Positions 41,891 to 53,009 of a DNA stretch of 64,000 nt are shown piece after piece; position 1 is the stretch's first letter; the number at the start of each line of letters is the position of its first letter. The DNA is taken from positions 69,027,615 to 69,091,614 of the forward strand of contig OX104123.1 of assembly GCA_944474755.1 (NCBI GenBank), written 5' to 3'. The position numbers and the translations under genes were made by a program. The notes beneath the pieces are model-generated. The model saw only the letters and a list, made by a program, of their open reading frames with translations, did not search any database and was not told the DNA's origin. This stretch comes from Limnoperna fortunei. Lineage: Eukaryota; Mollusca; Bivalvia; Mytilida; Modiolidae.

Positions 41891-42312
41891 TGCGAACGCA
41901 CAATTTCCAAATAGAGATTTTTTAGTTTAATTCCGAACATTTTCATAACGCAATTTGAAATAAAAAATATTAATCGATCGCTGTTAATAAACTAACAATA
42001 ATAATAACAAGGCGATGTGACAGTCGTATTTTGTCTGATACAACGGAAAAAATGCCTGCGACAGACATTTTGTGACTGATACAACCGATATGCCGTTGTA
42101 ACAGACAAATTTTGACTGCGCCAACGGACAATATGTCTGTGACGGACAAAATATGTCTGTGACAGGCTTAAAATTACTGTCACAGTAAAAATTTTAAGTC
42201 TGACACAACGTTTTCAGTCTTTTACAGACATTTTTGCAGTCAATCTCAGTCAGTCACAGACGAAAAACGACTGCAACTGGTATTTACAGACCTTTTTTAA
42301 GAAAGTAGTGTC
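41891..42312. repeat. Right inverted terminal repeat of the 5.5-kb element
   Basis: Inverse of 36,794-37,140, ending AGTAGTGTC. It is about 75 bp longer because an AT-rich stretch (near 41,955-42,010) has no match on the left. Confidence 0.8.
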
Positions 42313-43075
42313 TTTAGCTCAGACTTTGGATACTGTCTAGGTGGTAAATAGATCATTGACTGGCTAAAGAGTCAGGATACTGTCTTGGTGGTGCATAAAT
42401 CATGGCCTGGCTAGCTCAGAGTCAGGGGTACTGTCTCGGTGGTACATAGATCATGAACTGGCTAGCTCATAGTCGGTATATTGTCTTCGTTATGCATAGA
42501 CTAAGGGCTGGTTAGCTCATAATCCGGGATACTGTCCCGGTGGGGTATCGGTCATGAACTGGCTAGCACATAGTTGGGATACTGTCTCGGTTGCACATAG
42601 ATCATGGACTGGCAAGCTCAGAGACAGGTTACTGTCTCGGTGGTACATTTACATAGACTATGCACTGGCTAGATCATAGTCAGGAGACTGTCTCGGTAGT
42701 ACAAAGATCATGGACTAAATAGCTCAGACTTTGGATACTGTCTAGTTGGTAAATAGATCATTGACTGGCTAGGGCAGAGTCAGGATACTGTCTTGGTGGT
42801 GCATAGATCATGGCCTGGCTAGCTCAGAGTCATGGATAATGTCTCAGTGGTAAATAGATCATTGACTGGCTAGCTCAGAGTCAGGGATACTGTCACTGTG
42901 GTACATAGACTAAGGATTGACTTGTTCAGAGTCAAGATGCCATATGTCATGGTGGTACATATAACATGGACTGGCTAGCTCATAGTCGGGATACTTTGTC
43001 GGTGGTACATAGATCATGGAAAAGTTATCTCAGAGTCCGATATACAATCTCGGTGGTACATAGATCATAGACTGA
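42313..43075. repeat. 50-bp satellite array, right part
   Basis: About fifteen degenerate copies of the unit seen at 36,300-36,793. The first right-side unit (TTAGCTCAGACTTTGGATAC) resembles an uninterrupted one at 42,716-42,740, which shows how the array read before insertion. Confidence 0.85.
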
Positions 43076-43180
43076 GTATGTATGTATGTATGTATGTATG
43101 TATGTATGTATGTATATATGTATGTATGTGTATGTATGTATGTATGTATGTATGTATGTATGTATCTATGTTTGTATGTA
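43076..43180. repeat. TATG microsatellite
   Basis: Nearly pure (GTAT)n directly after the satellite. Confidence 0.9.
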
Positions 43181-43204
43181 AGTAAATATCTGATTTCCAC
43201 TATA

Positions 43205-43540
43205 TGGCTTCTTTTCTACCGTTTTCTATCGCGGTAATTGGACTTTAAGGGTTAGGGTTAGGGTTAGGATTACGATAAATGGTAAATTTTGCGGTATTTG
43301 GTAACTATGTAACTATGTAACCATTTACCGCAGTGGAAATTGGACTCAATTTAACGGTAAATAGTAGCATTTTGCGGTATTTGGTAACTATGTTACTATT
43401 TACCGCAGCGGTAATTGGACTCATTTTTACGGTAAATAGTAACGTTTTACGGTATTTGGTAACTATGTAACCATTTACCGCTGCGGCAATTGGACTCATT
43501 TTAACGGTAAATGTTAACGCTTTGCGGTATTTCATAACAC
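43205..43540. repeat. GCGGTAA satellite with a TTAGGG patch
   Basis: Four copies of a roughly 75-bp unit: GCGGTAATTGGACTCATTTT, ACGGTAAATAGTAACGTTTT and GCGGTATTTGGTAACTATG, then ACCATTTACCGC. In the first copy, 43,246-43,272, the stretch after TTGGACTTT is replaced by AAGGGTTAGGGTTAGGGTTAG. Confidence 0.82.
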
Positions 43541-43859
43541 ACATATATACATACAAACATCTTGACTCCCATATACATAAATAACTCACAAATAAACATG
43601 TGTACATGCATGAACAGACATAAAGAACCCACATATACATGCAGATATACACATACATACAAATGCACATACACGTGAAAGCATACAGCGAAACAAAGGC
43701 AAACGGATGCCAACATACACAGATACGTCTTAAGATATATACATACAGCAGCAATCATAACCAACGATACATACACAACCTGTACATCCAAACAGTAACA
43801 TACATCTGCACATGCTGAACCACATACCTACCTATATATACACACGCTTAAATACATAC

Positions 43860-44111
43860 AGACATACATACATACCTACCTACCTACCTACATACATATA
43901 TACATATATGCACACACACATATATACATACATACATACATGCATACGTACATACATACATACATACATACATACATACATACATACATACATACATACA
44001 TACATACATACATACATACACGCATACATATATACATACATACATACATACATACATACATACATACATACATACATACATACATACATACATACATACA
44101 TACATACATGA
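43860..44111. repeat. CATA microsatellite
   Basis: (ACAT)n run with CTAC and ATAT variants. Frames in it read HTYI or MYVC repeats and are not genes. Confidence 0.92.
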
Positions 44112-44309
44112 ATGTTGATTAAATGTAGTTAGCTCTTTTCTACGGATCAAGTTTTGTCTTTTTCGCGCTTTTAGAGTTTCATTTTATTCATCTGTAAAAA
44201 TTCTTTATTAAAATACTATGAATTTAATGGATGCTATGCTGTTATAATAACATAGTAAAAGCACGAAATAAACATTCACATTTGTGGTATTTGAAAAACC
44301 AAAATAATT

Positions 44310-44790
44310 AGGGTTGGCAGCTTTTAATGCGGTAATCGTTAACCTTTGATGCGGTAATCGGTGAACTTTGATGCGGTAATAGGTAACCTTATTCGGTTGT
44401 CGGTAAACTTTTGTTGCGGTAAGAGGTAACCTTATGCGGTAGTTGGTAAACTTTTGTTGCGGTAATTGCCACCCTAAATGTGGTAATTGGTACCTCTGTT
44501 GCGGTAATCGCCTCCCTAAATGTGGTAATTAATACCTCTGTTGCGGTAATCACTAACATTTTTGCGGTAATCGGTAACCTTTTTACGTTAATCGGTTACT
44601 TCTTTGCGGTAATAGGTGACCTCTTTGCGGTAATATGTAACTTTAGTGCGGGATTTGCTCACTTGGTATTCAAATGCCGCATTAATGTAACCATTTACCG
44701 CGCGGTAACTGGCAACAATTCTGCGGTAATTGGTTACGCTTTTTGCGGTAATTGAAACCTTTTTGCGGTCATTGGTTACCTTATTGTTAG
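44310..44790. repeat. GCGGTAATCGGTAAC short-unit array
   Basis: More than fifteen copies of a 20-25 bp unit, TTGCGGTAAT(C/T)GGTAACCTTT, with variation. It is the same motif as at 43,205, 47,890, 50,325 and 52,270. Confidence 0.85.
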
Positions 44791-45242
44791 TGTCTTATAT
44801 AATATAGGAGAATATAGGGTGATGTATGAAGAAACATAACTTTATACACCCATTTTGATGCTGAATGCTAAATACACATTTTGAATTAATTCCCTTAAAA
44901 ATTTTTTTTTCATAAGTAAAATATGTCAAATTATCTGTAATTTGTTACAATTTCCTTTGATCTTTACTACCAATAAAATTAGTATCAATTCTCAGTAGAA
45001 CAACGAATAGTGATACTAGAAATTATCAGCTGTTGGTCATTTGTCATGCGCGAACACATTGCGGAAGAATCTGCCTTACTTTTTGACCAATAGTGCATCA
45101 CTGACCAAAGCTCATAAATATTAAGGAAAACAAACATCACGAAAGAAACAACACATCTATCTATGCTGCAATTAATCAGACCTGTCCAGACACTAAGAAG
45201 TATTACAAAATATAAGTTCATTGGTTCTACCGAACAAATGAG
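44791..45242. other. No gene supported
   Basis: A 78-codon minus-strand frame exists (44,985-45,221) but has no recognisable domain. The stretch TTTTTGACCAATAGTGCATC looks like a repeat remnant. Confidence 0.4.
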
Positions 45243-46521
45243 AGGCTTTCCACTTATGCAAGAACGGCCATGGCCTTGACTTTGGTTTTATGGAAATTGA
45301 ATCTTCTTTTCAAAATAAACAAACGAAAGAAAAACCATGCGTTTATCTTTCGAAATAAAAAAGGTCATAAAATAGGACGTTAATTGAGATAAATGACCTT
45401 GACTACCAAGTGTTTGATATCTGCATATTTAATGCTTTAAAAACAAATCATTTATTATTATTTACCATTTTATATACACGAAAAAGCAGAATTTCCAAAT
45501 AATAGGATTTGACTTTGACTTCTTACAATGTGACCTTGACCTAGCTGAGGGTCAAAAAAGGACCAACAGTGAAGATCCACTACGTCAATATATCTTAAAG
45601 TTATGAAGATATGACTATTTATCATAAATACCAAAATTTATAAGATGACCTTGACCTTGTATCTGTTTCAAGGTTAAGGTCATAATGGTCTTTGGTGAAA
45701 GACCCCATGCCTCTACTATCAATAGTTCATAAGTTATCAATGAAAAACTAAATATCACTTGTTGTAATGGGAGATAACTCCTATAAGATGAAGTCAAATC
45801 CTTTTCTTCCAAATAGGAAAAAGTTGCGCCTTTATGAGGCCGACATTTTATCCGTTACAAGTTATAACCTATCTTTTACCGTTTAAAAGATATAGCGACG
45901 ACAAGACAATGTAAAAATTTAGAATGTGACCTTGACCTTTGACCTTGTGTCCCTTTTCAAGGTCAAGGTCAATGATGACCAATGATATAAGGTTTCATAT
46001 ATATATATCTGTTATAGTTACTGAGATTTAGGGATATAATGATATTCACAATACATTTTAATGGTCTAGGGGAGAAATGTACAAAATGTACTTCCAATAA
46101 ATAAGGGGAAATAACTCCTACAAGGAGTCGTCAAAATACTTTACGCGATATGTAACAAATTGTCGCAATCAATAGCTGACCATTTTGCAACAACTTTCAT
46201 TGCGAAATCTTTTACGGTTTCAAAGTTTATCTGCACACAAGCTTTTTATGACAGGGGAAATAACTCCGTAAAGAAAAAGTGTTCGGTGTGACAGGGTTAA
46301 CTGCGAATGCGTAATGTCTCATACATCCATAGTACAAATGTCTTCACGACATGTCGCGAAACAAAATTTATAATGGGGTAACAAAACTTGGCGGAAAAAA
46401 ATAAGAATAATAAGAAACAGACTAATAACAGTAAGTCTTTCCACTCGGAAAGTGGAAAGCCTTAATAATAAGAAACAGACTAATAACAGTAAGTCTTTCC
46501 AGTCGGAAAGTGGAAAGCCTT
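45243..46521. mobile_element. 1.3-kb MITE-like element with AGGCTTTCCACTT ends
   Basis: The left end AGGCTTTCCACTT (45,243-45,255) is inverse to AAGTGGAAAGCCT (46,508-46,520). The last 57 bp are duplicated in tandem (46,408-46,463 and 46,465-46,521). The interior carries paired TGACCTTGACC / GGTCAAGGTCA tracts, for example 45,927-45,946 against 45,958-45,972, which form hairpins. No transposase frame. Confidence 0.75.
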
Positions 46522-47880
46522 AAATATAAAAAGGCAACACACAATCAGTATCTAGAGAGTATCTTATTCGTCTCCTGAAATAAGAATAACGAACAATGAA
46601 CATACAATACCCCCCTTTTAACTTGCTTTTTGTATGGCAGTACGCTCGAATTTCGGCGATAAACGGGTCTTGAAAGTGTATCGATTTAACGGCGTTTAAT
46701 TTGGTTGAAACACGTTTATCATTAATAGAGAATAAAATGCAGGATATGTTAACAGTACACTTCGTTTTGATCGCTGAATGAAGATTGCCGAAACATCAAG
46801 TATGTGACTGTAGAGGTAGTTGATAGGCTATAGCCCTTATTCTATAGGCAACTAATTACTTGGTGTTACACAGGCAGAAATTTTCATTACATATTTAGGG
46901 GGTACGGAATCAATATGGATTGATTTGTCAATATCGGTAGCCCCATAAACGGAATAACTGACATGCACGCCAAGCCGGTCAGTGAAAGAAATCGTAATCA
47001 GAATCATTTTCTTCTTTCAAAAGCATTAATATAGTTTTCAAACATAATAACCTACCTCTTTAAACTTTTTCGTAACGCTGAAAATGGTTTCAGATTGACA
47101 TTTCCTCTCCATTCATTTGAAATTACGGTGTTTGAATGCAGCTTTTATTGCGGTAAATGGTACCCTTAAGAAGTTCTATTTTAAATAGAGCTCAACTGTG
47201 TTAAATGTTATTTTTTATTAAAAAAGTTTGTGGAATAATCATAGCAGTATATGTGTTTAAAATATCAAACTTTATGTTAAACTAAACCTACCGCGCATGC
47301 CCAGATATGTGCCCATGCGCTAATAAATAGAAATGTGTAAGATATATCCATTTTTAAATGCCTATTACTTAATTGTTTTATCAGATATTCTCAATTTGAA
47401 AAGTTTTTCAGGTTCCTATGACCTCATATTTTGATATCATATATAGATACAGGCGTTAATAAGAAAAATATAGGCAGATAAGAATTTACAAAATGTGTAA
47501 AATGGGTCTAAAACAGTATCTTTTAGAACTCAAACACTAGGAACCTTGAAAAGAGCAATATTATAATAGAAATTAAGTTATTACCGATCTGAAAACTGTT
47601 TTCGGTAGCGAGTATATACAAGGTTTTAAAAATATACATTCAATATCAAAGACCTTGAAGAAATTTGTCTTAAATCAACCCGATCACCATTGATTAGAGG
47701 TTTTGAATCAATAAGAAAATCAATGAAGACATAATTGTTAGCGGGAATGTTCTTTCGCTTATTACTCCACTGTATATGGGCTAATTTTCAAAAGAAAACC
47801 AGTTTCGGAAAACTTATATGCATACCTTGAGATTCTGATATAGCTACAGACGCTATTTGTTAAAATGTAAAGGTATGACA
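46522..47880. other. No gene recognised; expected site of missing recombinase exons
   Basis: The minus-strand gene that begins at 51,058 should continue here after its donor at 48,169. I find no exon with a tyrosine-recombinase H-x-x-R or active-site tyrosine. One GCGGTAAATGGTA copy lies near 47,155. Confidence 0.45.
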
Positions 47881-47889
47881 CTTTATGAT

Positions 47890-48005
47890 GCGGTATTACC
47901 GCATTTTTTAAAAACGGTAAATGGTAACTTTTTGCGGTAAAAATAACTTTTGCGGTGAAGAGGTAACATTTTGCGGTAAAAGTATTTTTGCGGTGAAATG
48001 TTAAC
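47890..48005. repeat. GCGGTAA repeats downstream of the recombinase-like gene
   Basis: Five or six short copies (GCGGTAATGG, TTTGCGGTGAAGAGGTAAC, TTTTGCGGTAAAAG). Confidence 0.75.
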
Positions 48006-48169
48006 TTTAGAGATCAAAGTAAACACTTTGATGTAATAAGGTAAGTATAGATTATCTTAACCATTATTTCAATTAATACAATGATATTAATGAAGCTTAA
48101 TGTGCAAATCTGAATAAAATCACTCTTCTCATATTACTATTGACAAACTATAAATTGTAATTTACTTAC

Positions 48170-48411
48170 CATAACTACTGCTCCTTTGTCGGTAACATGG
48201 GCTCTATCAATCGACTGCTTTGTTAAATTCTTTATTGCACCAGGTCGCTGTGGATTTGTTTGCAACAGTCGTAATAGCAAATAGTTTCTAACTTTAAATA
48301 AGTCAGCTGGAACAACCTGATTTGGAATGGGACCCTTGAGTTTTTCTTCAGCTTCTCGGGCGATGTCACTGCCCATGAATTCGGTGAAATCAGCTGGTGT
48401 AAGCATTGTTT
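48170..48411 (-). CDS. Exon 3: recombinase box I
   Basis: Acceptor TTTTTCAG|AA follows a pyrimidine run. The first two bases complete a Glu codon with the G left by exon 2. It encodes MLTPADFTEFMG ... RNYLLLRLLQTNPQRPGAI, with donor ATG|GTAAGT. A 50-residue extension upstream, made of HTYI repeats, is intron microsatellite and not protein. Confidence 0.75.
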
Positions 48412-51058
48412 CTGAAAAAAAACAATATATGTAATGTATGTATGTATGTATGTATGTATGTATGTATGTATGTTGGTGTGCATGTTGGTATGCATGTATG
48501 TAGGTATGCATGTATGTATATGCGTGTGTGTGTGATTTTGTGTGTTTGTATATGTGTGTATATCTGTGTATATGTGTGTAGGGGTGTAAATGTGTATGAC
48601 TGTAAGTGTGTATGTGTGTTTTTGCGTGTGTGGCTGTGTGTGTATATGTGTGTATGCATGTATGTAAGTGTGTGTGTGCGTGTGTGTGATTTTATGTGTG
48701 TGTATATAATGTGTGTATATATGTGTATGTATGTGTATATATGTGTGTGTTGTTTTATGTGCGTGTTTATGTGTAGATATATATATATATATATGTGTAT
48801 GGGTGGGAGTGTGTTTGTGTGTGTGTGTGTGGTTGTGTTTATGTTTATGTGTAATAAAATGTGTGTATACATTGTTAGCTATATTTATCTCTTATAAGTG
48901 AACTTACCTATCTCTTGCACTTCTATTCTTGTTCTTCTGGTCTGCACTTTCTTTTTGATTTGCTTACTAAGTAGTTTTATATCTTTAAATCGTAGAGCCT
49001 TGCTCACTCCTTTCCTCCATTGTGCATGCCTGATCAAATGGCCAACAAACAGTGCAAGAGATCCCAAATAAGATCTTGCTGTTCCAGGAGCTTTATCTGT
49101 TAAAAATTTGGCCAACCAGTCATTAAGTTTATCTATGTTCAAAAGTTTAGTCAGCTTTCTTTCCTTTGAAATATAACCCCAAATTCGCCATGCTTGGCAC
49201 GCATGTTGTAATGCGTCTTTCCTTGATTTTAAGTCAAATTTTTGAAGGGTCTTAACAAACTCGCTCACTTCACGATTCTGAAAAAAGAATTCTTCTTTTT
49301 CATTTTTATCTGATTCTAAACTGTTTTCGGAGTCTGTTTCTATTTCTGAGTCTGTTTCACTGTCTGAGTCTGTTTCATTGTCTGAGTCTGTTTCATCTTC
49401 TGAATCTGACTCCTCTGTTTTGATCTTTTGTATTCTGACCTGTTCTTTTACTTGATCTATTTGATCCTCTGCACAAGCCATACTTTCTTCATCAGAACTT
49501 GTGATTGTTATGATATCAATCTTTTCTTTCTTGACACTGACTTCAGCTTCATCAGAACTTATGATTATTTGCTCATCTATCTTTTCATTCTTGACCCTTA
49601 ATTTCTGTTTTTCTTCATTTGACTCCGTCTTAATTCTTTTTCTTCTGTGTCGGTCTAGACTGGTGTTCTGTACTGGAACGGCTTTCTGTTGGAGTCTTTT
49701 AAGTTGCAAAGACTTTTTTGGTACCTTGTGTTTTCTTATGTGATGATCCGTTAGTCTGTCAACAACCGCGTCACATTTTTTATATGGGCATATCTTGACT
49801 ATGTATCCTTTGTTTCCCCTCAACAGACTTTTATTAGGGACTGATAATATTTGATGAATGTCCTTCCTATGACGCCATATATTTACCACAAATTTTCCAC
49901 AGTAATCACACTTCTGTGCTTTACGTATTCTTCTTTCTTTTGTGTCATGTTTTTGTCTTTTGTTATTTCTTGAAGTACTTGGTCCTTGCGTTGGAGCAAA
50001 TTGGTCCACTTCACTCTCGGAACTGCTCTCGGCCGTAATTTTAGGTGAGTATAGAGAATCAGAGTCTGTAAACGGATTTACAATATCACTATCAGAGTCC
50101 GAAATAGGTTCTGGAGCCTTTCTCTTTCGTCCGAATAACCCCACTTTCAGTAACTGCTTGCCTTTTCCATTTGGAGTTGAAACCTTTGGAGTTGGAGGCA
50201 TGATGTCAAAATCGGGAGATGGAGATCGACCCTAAAATTACAAAAAAACGCTTTGCTACAACATATTAGTGTATATAAATTGTAATTGAAGAGTATGATC
50301 AATATAACGAAGCGTTAAAAAGTATATTTGTTTGCGGTGATTGATTTCTTCCAGCGGTAAAATGCTTCTTTTTTGCGGTATATGGTAACTAAGTAAGAGA
50401 ATACCGCATAGGTAATTGGTAACCTATTTGCGGTAATTGGCAACTAAGTATGATATCACCGCTTCTTTTTTGCGGTAAATCATTACTTTGTTACAAAACA
50501 CCGCAAACAAATAAACGGTAGTTGGTAACTTTTTAGCGGTAATGTATTTCTTTGTTGCCAAACACCGCCAAAAATAAACGGTAGTTTGTAACTTTTTAGC
50601 GGTAATGTATTTCTTTGTTGCCAAACACCGCCAAAAATAAACGGTAGTTTCTAACTTTTTGGCGGTGAATTGTTACGATTTTGCGGTGAATAGCAACTTT
50701 CACGCAGTATATGGTATCTATTTTACGGTATATGGTAACTATTTTCCGGTTATATGGTAACTATTTTGCGGTATTAGGAAACGTATTTGTATATTAACTT
50801 TAGTATTTGGTTAACATGTTAACTATTTACATGTACAATGATTTTTTGTTACAATCAAATCAAATCCCTAAGTTATGTTTGCTAAAATGGCTAATTATTT
50901 GATTTTTTTTTCAAAGTAATTTTATATGTTGTTGACTTTAATGTTCCATCTCTTTATTTTTTCAAGGAAATTACAGTTTTAATTAATCTTACCTTTCTGC
51001 TACTGGTTTTTCTTTCCACTTTTTCCAATTTGGTTCTTTTTCTACTTCTTCTTTCCAT
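48170..51058 (-). CDS. Zinc-finger tyrosine-recombinase-like protein, C-terminal end not found
   Basis: Minus-strand exons 50993-51058, 50231-48908 and 48411-48170, all with GT/AG and matching phases (0, 1, 0), encode at least 544 residues. Order: basic start (MERRSRKRTKLEK); CCHH finger 1 (C130, C133, H143, H148; CDYCGKFVVNIWRHRKDIH); finger 2 (C170, C175, H186, H190); lysine-rich then acidic Asp/Ser/Glu linker (about 210-320); a helical region with AWRIWGYISKERKLTKLLN and TARSYLGSLALFVGHLI, like the core-binding domain of tyrosine recombinases; and LLRLLQTNPQRPGAIKNL, like recombinase box I with the first catalytic arginine (R519). The last exon ends at donor GTAAGT. The K, H-x-x-R, H/W and Y residues are not found. 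This is either a truncated relic of a YR mobile element (Crypton-like) or a gene with exons I cannot recognise. Host use as a DNA-binding protein is possible. Confidence 0.72.
48420..48890. repeat. TGTA/TGTG microsatellite in intron 2
   Basis: Long (TGTA)n grading into (TG)n and (TA)n. It lies wholly in the intron between exons 2 and 3 of the recombinase-like gene. Apparent frames on both strands are low complexity. Confidence 0.92.
48908..50231 (-). CDS. Exon 2: zinc fingers, acidic linker, core-binding domain
   Basis: 1,324 bp, acceptor AATTTTAG, donor ATAG|GTAAGT. The open frame extends ten codons upstream of the first ATG (50,201) to the acceptor without a stop, which is why an earlier exon was sought and found. 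It encodes both CCHH fingers, repeated IISSDEAE / ITSSDEE motifs, an ETDSDSETDSEIETD acidic run and the helical core-binding region. Confidence 0.82.
50325..50790. repeat. GCGGTAATTGGTAAC array in intron 1 of the recombinase-like gene
   Basis: About eighteen copies of a 20-25 bp motif on the plus strand, with a near-perfect local duplication of about 66 bp (50,509-50,574 and 50,575-50,640: AACGGTAGTTGGTAACTTTT, TAGCGGTAATGTATTTC). Confidence 0.85.
50993..51058 (-). CDS. Exon 1: start of the recombinase-like gene
   Basis: 22 codons from ATG (51,056-51,058) to donor AAG|GTAAGA, phase 0. It is basic and joins exon 2 in frame. Supported by splice site and phase; no homology is possible at this length. 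Confidence 0.65.
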
Positions 51059-53009
51059 TCTATCAAATAACAATTAATCCTAATTAGTTATGATAACTAC
51101 TTGTATTTCGATATGTTTGTATAAATTGTTCAATTACAACACATGATAACGGAATCCGACTAATATAATCTGTCAGTTGTGATAAAGAGAAAAAATGTAT
51201 ATATCATAAACTATTCTTAATTGATAAATTGATAAATGTTTCTAAGTTGAAAATACACCTTCATTTCATTTCGTATCCTAAGAGGCAAGATTATATTAAG
51301 ATATAAACAGATAAGGAATTTGAAAATGCCGCCTTTGTTTCTGAAGACCTTTTGGTAGACCAATCATTTTTATTGATACAAACGTTGAAAACGCAAAGAA
51401 AAAACGTCATTTCTTATTATCATTTTCCTTAATTAATTTTGCTAGGTTTTTGGATCTTTGTTCTGAATTAGAAAATATTGTATAAATAATTAGAGAGTCA
51501 ATGCAAAAACAATTACCAAAACCCATCAAATATTAACAAAGTTATGAATAAAAATAAGACTTACGTTTTTCAAACTGTACACTCCAACGTTTCAGCAACA
51601 AAATGGCAGAAAATGAGCATCACATGACTGAGGTACCTTGCGGGTACCATATGGGGACGACGGGTATCATAGAGGATCACATTTCGAATTTAATTTTTAG
51701 CCCGAATTTAAGTTTCAAAGTTTAAATTATACAAAAATACATTAGAGAATAACAAGGAAAGTATTAAAAATACATGAACAGAGAACGGATCGGCATTATT
51801 TTACTGAAATGTCGATATTTCATTAAAGTATCAATGTACCGTCGTATGTTTGTTGTAGGAAACAATTTACCGTTTATAGGACACATTTTAAATTTTTTTT
51901 ATCTCCATGCTGTGATCCGTTAACTTAAAAACAGAAAAAAGTATTTCCTTTTGGAAAGGTACCTACCAAACAGCTGCAAAATTTTAATGTCATAGTCGCA
52001 GATATAAAAAAGCTTATACAAGTCAATCACTTGATTAATTGTTTTGCAATATTTCTGCTTATTTCAACCTACAAGTGCTCGTTTGTAACTGCTAACATTT
52101 TTTTATTCTTTTACTTTTCTAATGAGTTAAAGCAGAATTATAATGTCAAAACATTATATTTAATTCACAAAATCTAAGCTTGCTGCCAGCGTTGAAATAT
52201 AATAAGAATGAAACACCATAAAAGGTCCTTAACTTTTCATTGTGTTTTTACCTATTTTTAATTATTTGGCTTTTGCGGTAATGGCTACTTCTCGGAAAAT
52301 CACACTACCCATTAAATACCTCAACACCTACACATATTGTAAGTCATATATTTGTAAGAATATTCATTTTCCTTTAAGTTGAGCTTTTAACTCCTTAGAT
52401 ATCTTCAAGAACAATTTTTAAAGACAACATTTAAACAACCCACCGTATCAGTTTTTTTATATGGTAATGGATACCTCGAAAATTTTTTTAAGTTTTGAAA
52501 AAAAAATTTTATCTAATATTTTTCAACCAAAATTGGTTTATTAGTTTATAAGGGTAAGGTCCAGAAGTATGCAAAATTTTATTAAGATATTGCAAGAAAT
52601 AAAAAAGTTTCATTATATCATGCACAATAAGGTCCAGAACAATTTTGATCGCTGTCGCAGGTAAGCCCTTTCTAGTCCTCTTGCTCCAGAATTGTCAAAA
52701 CACCCCCCTTCCACTTTTTTTTGGCAGGGGGTTTGAGAAGGGTTTGGGGGTGGGTGTTAGGCACTTTTTTAAGCAATCTTTCCACGCTTTTAGATTTTTT
52801 AACCCTTTTTCGGAAAGGGGAAGGGTTTGCGGTAATTTAAGGTTACCATTTGCGAAAAAACTAAAGAACGAAAAAGTTAGCAAAAAGGGGTTTGTGCGTT
52901 CGCTTCCTAGTCCCATCAACGACCACCAAACCCTCTTTTAACCCTCTTACCATATTTTTGTTAGATGCCCTAAGTCACTTCATACCGCATGGTAACGTCA
53001 TTCTTCTAA
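51059..53009. other. Subtelomeric sequence between last gene and telomere
   Basis: AT-rich, no gene recognised. GCGGTAA motifs recur near 52,273 and 52,829 and as ACCGCATGGTAAC at 52,985-52,996, 14 bases before the first telomeric repeat. The 52,690-52,950 stretch is full of homopolymer runs; its 98-codon frame has no recognisable domain. Confidence 0.55.

Larger units (their letters stand above)
36794..42312. mobile_element. 5.5-kb element with long inverted ends, inserted in the satellite
   Basis: The left end (36,794 to about 37,140) and right end (about 41,891-42,312) are inverted copies. Both start GACACTACT and share CAGTTGC.GTCGTTTTTCG, AAAAGACTG.AAACGTTGTG and TTGGCGCAGTCAAAAT.TGTC. 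They hold repeated palindromes of the type TGTCTGTCACAGACA. No transposase frame is visible inside. The interior contains a separate dispersed repeat (40,330-40,745). It looks like a non-autonomous or decayed DNA transposon. Confidence 0.8.

Noticed and set aside
36794..42312. Assignment of the 5.5-kb element to CACTA (En/Spm)
   Set aside because: CACTA is two bases inside the tip, no 3-bp target duplication fits it, and no transposase is seen.
36300..43075. CRISPR-like array of repeats and spacers
   Set aside because: The 50-bp units are contiguous degenerate satellite without unique spacers, in a eukaryotic chromosome.
43812..44150. Overlapping frames reading HTYI or MYVC on both strands
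   Set aside because: They translate the CATA microsatellite; there is no start context, domain or splice support.
44985..45221. 78-codon minus-strand frame as a missing recombinase exon
   Set aside because: It has no H-x-x-R or active-site tyrosine context, and part of it is covered by a repeat-like stretch.
48406..48901. Long plus-strand and minus-strand frames rich in Cys, Val, Tyr or in His, Thr
   Set aside because: They lie in the TGTA/TG microsatellite, which is intron 2 of the recombinase-like gene.
52645..52941. 98-codon frame next to the telomere
   Set aside because: Composition follows homopolymer runs, a similar frame is open on the other strand, and no domain is recognisable.
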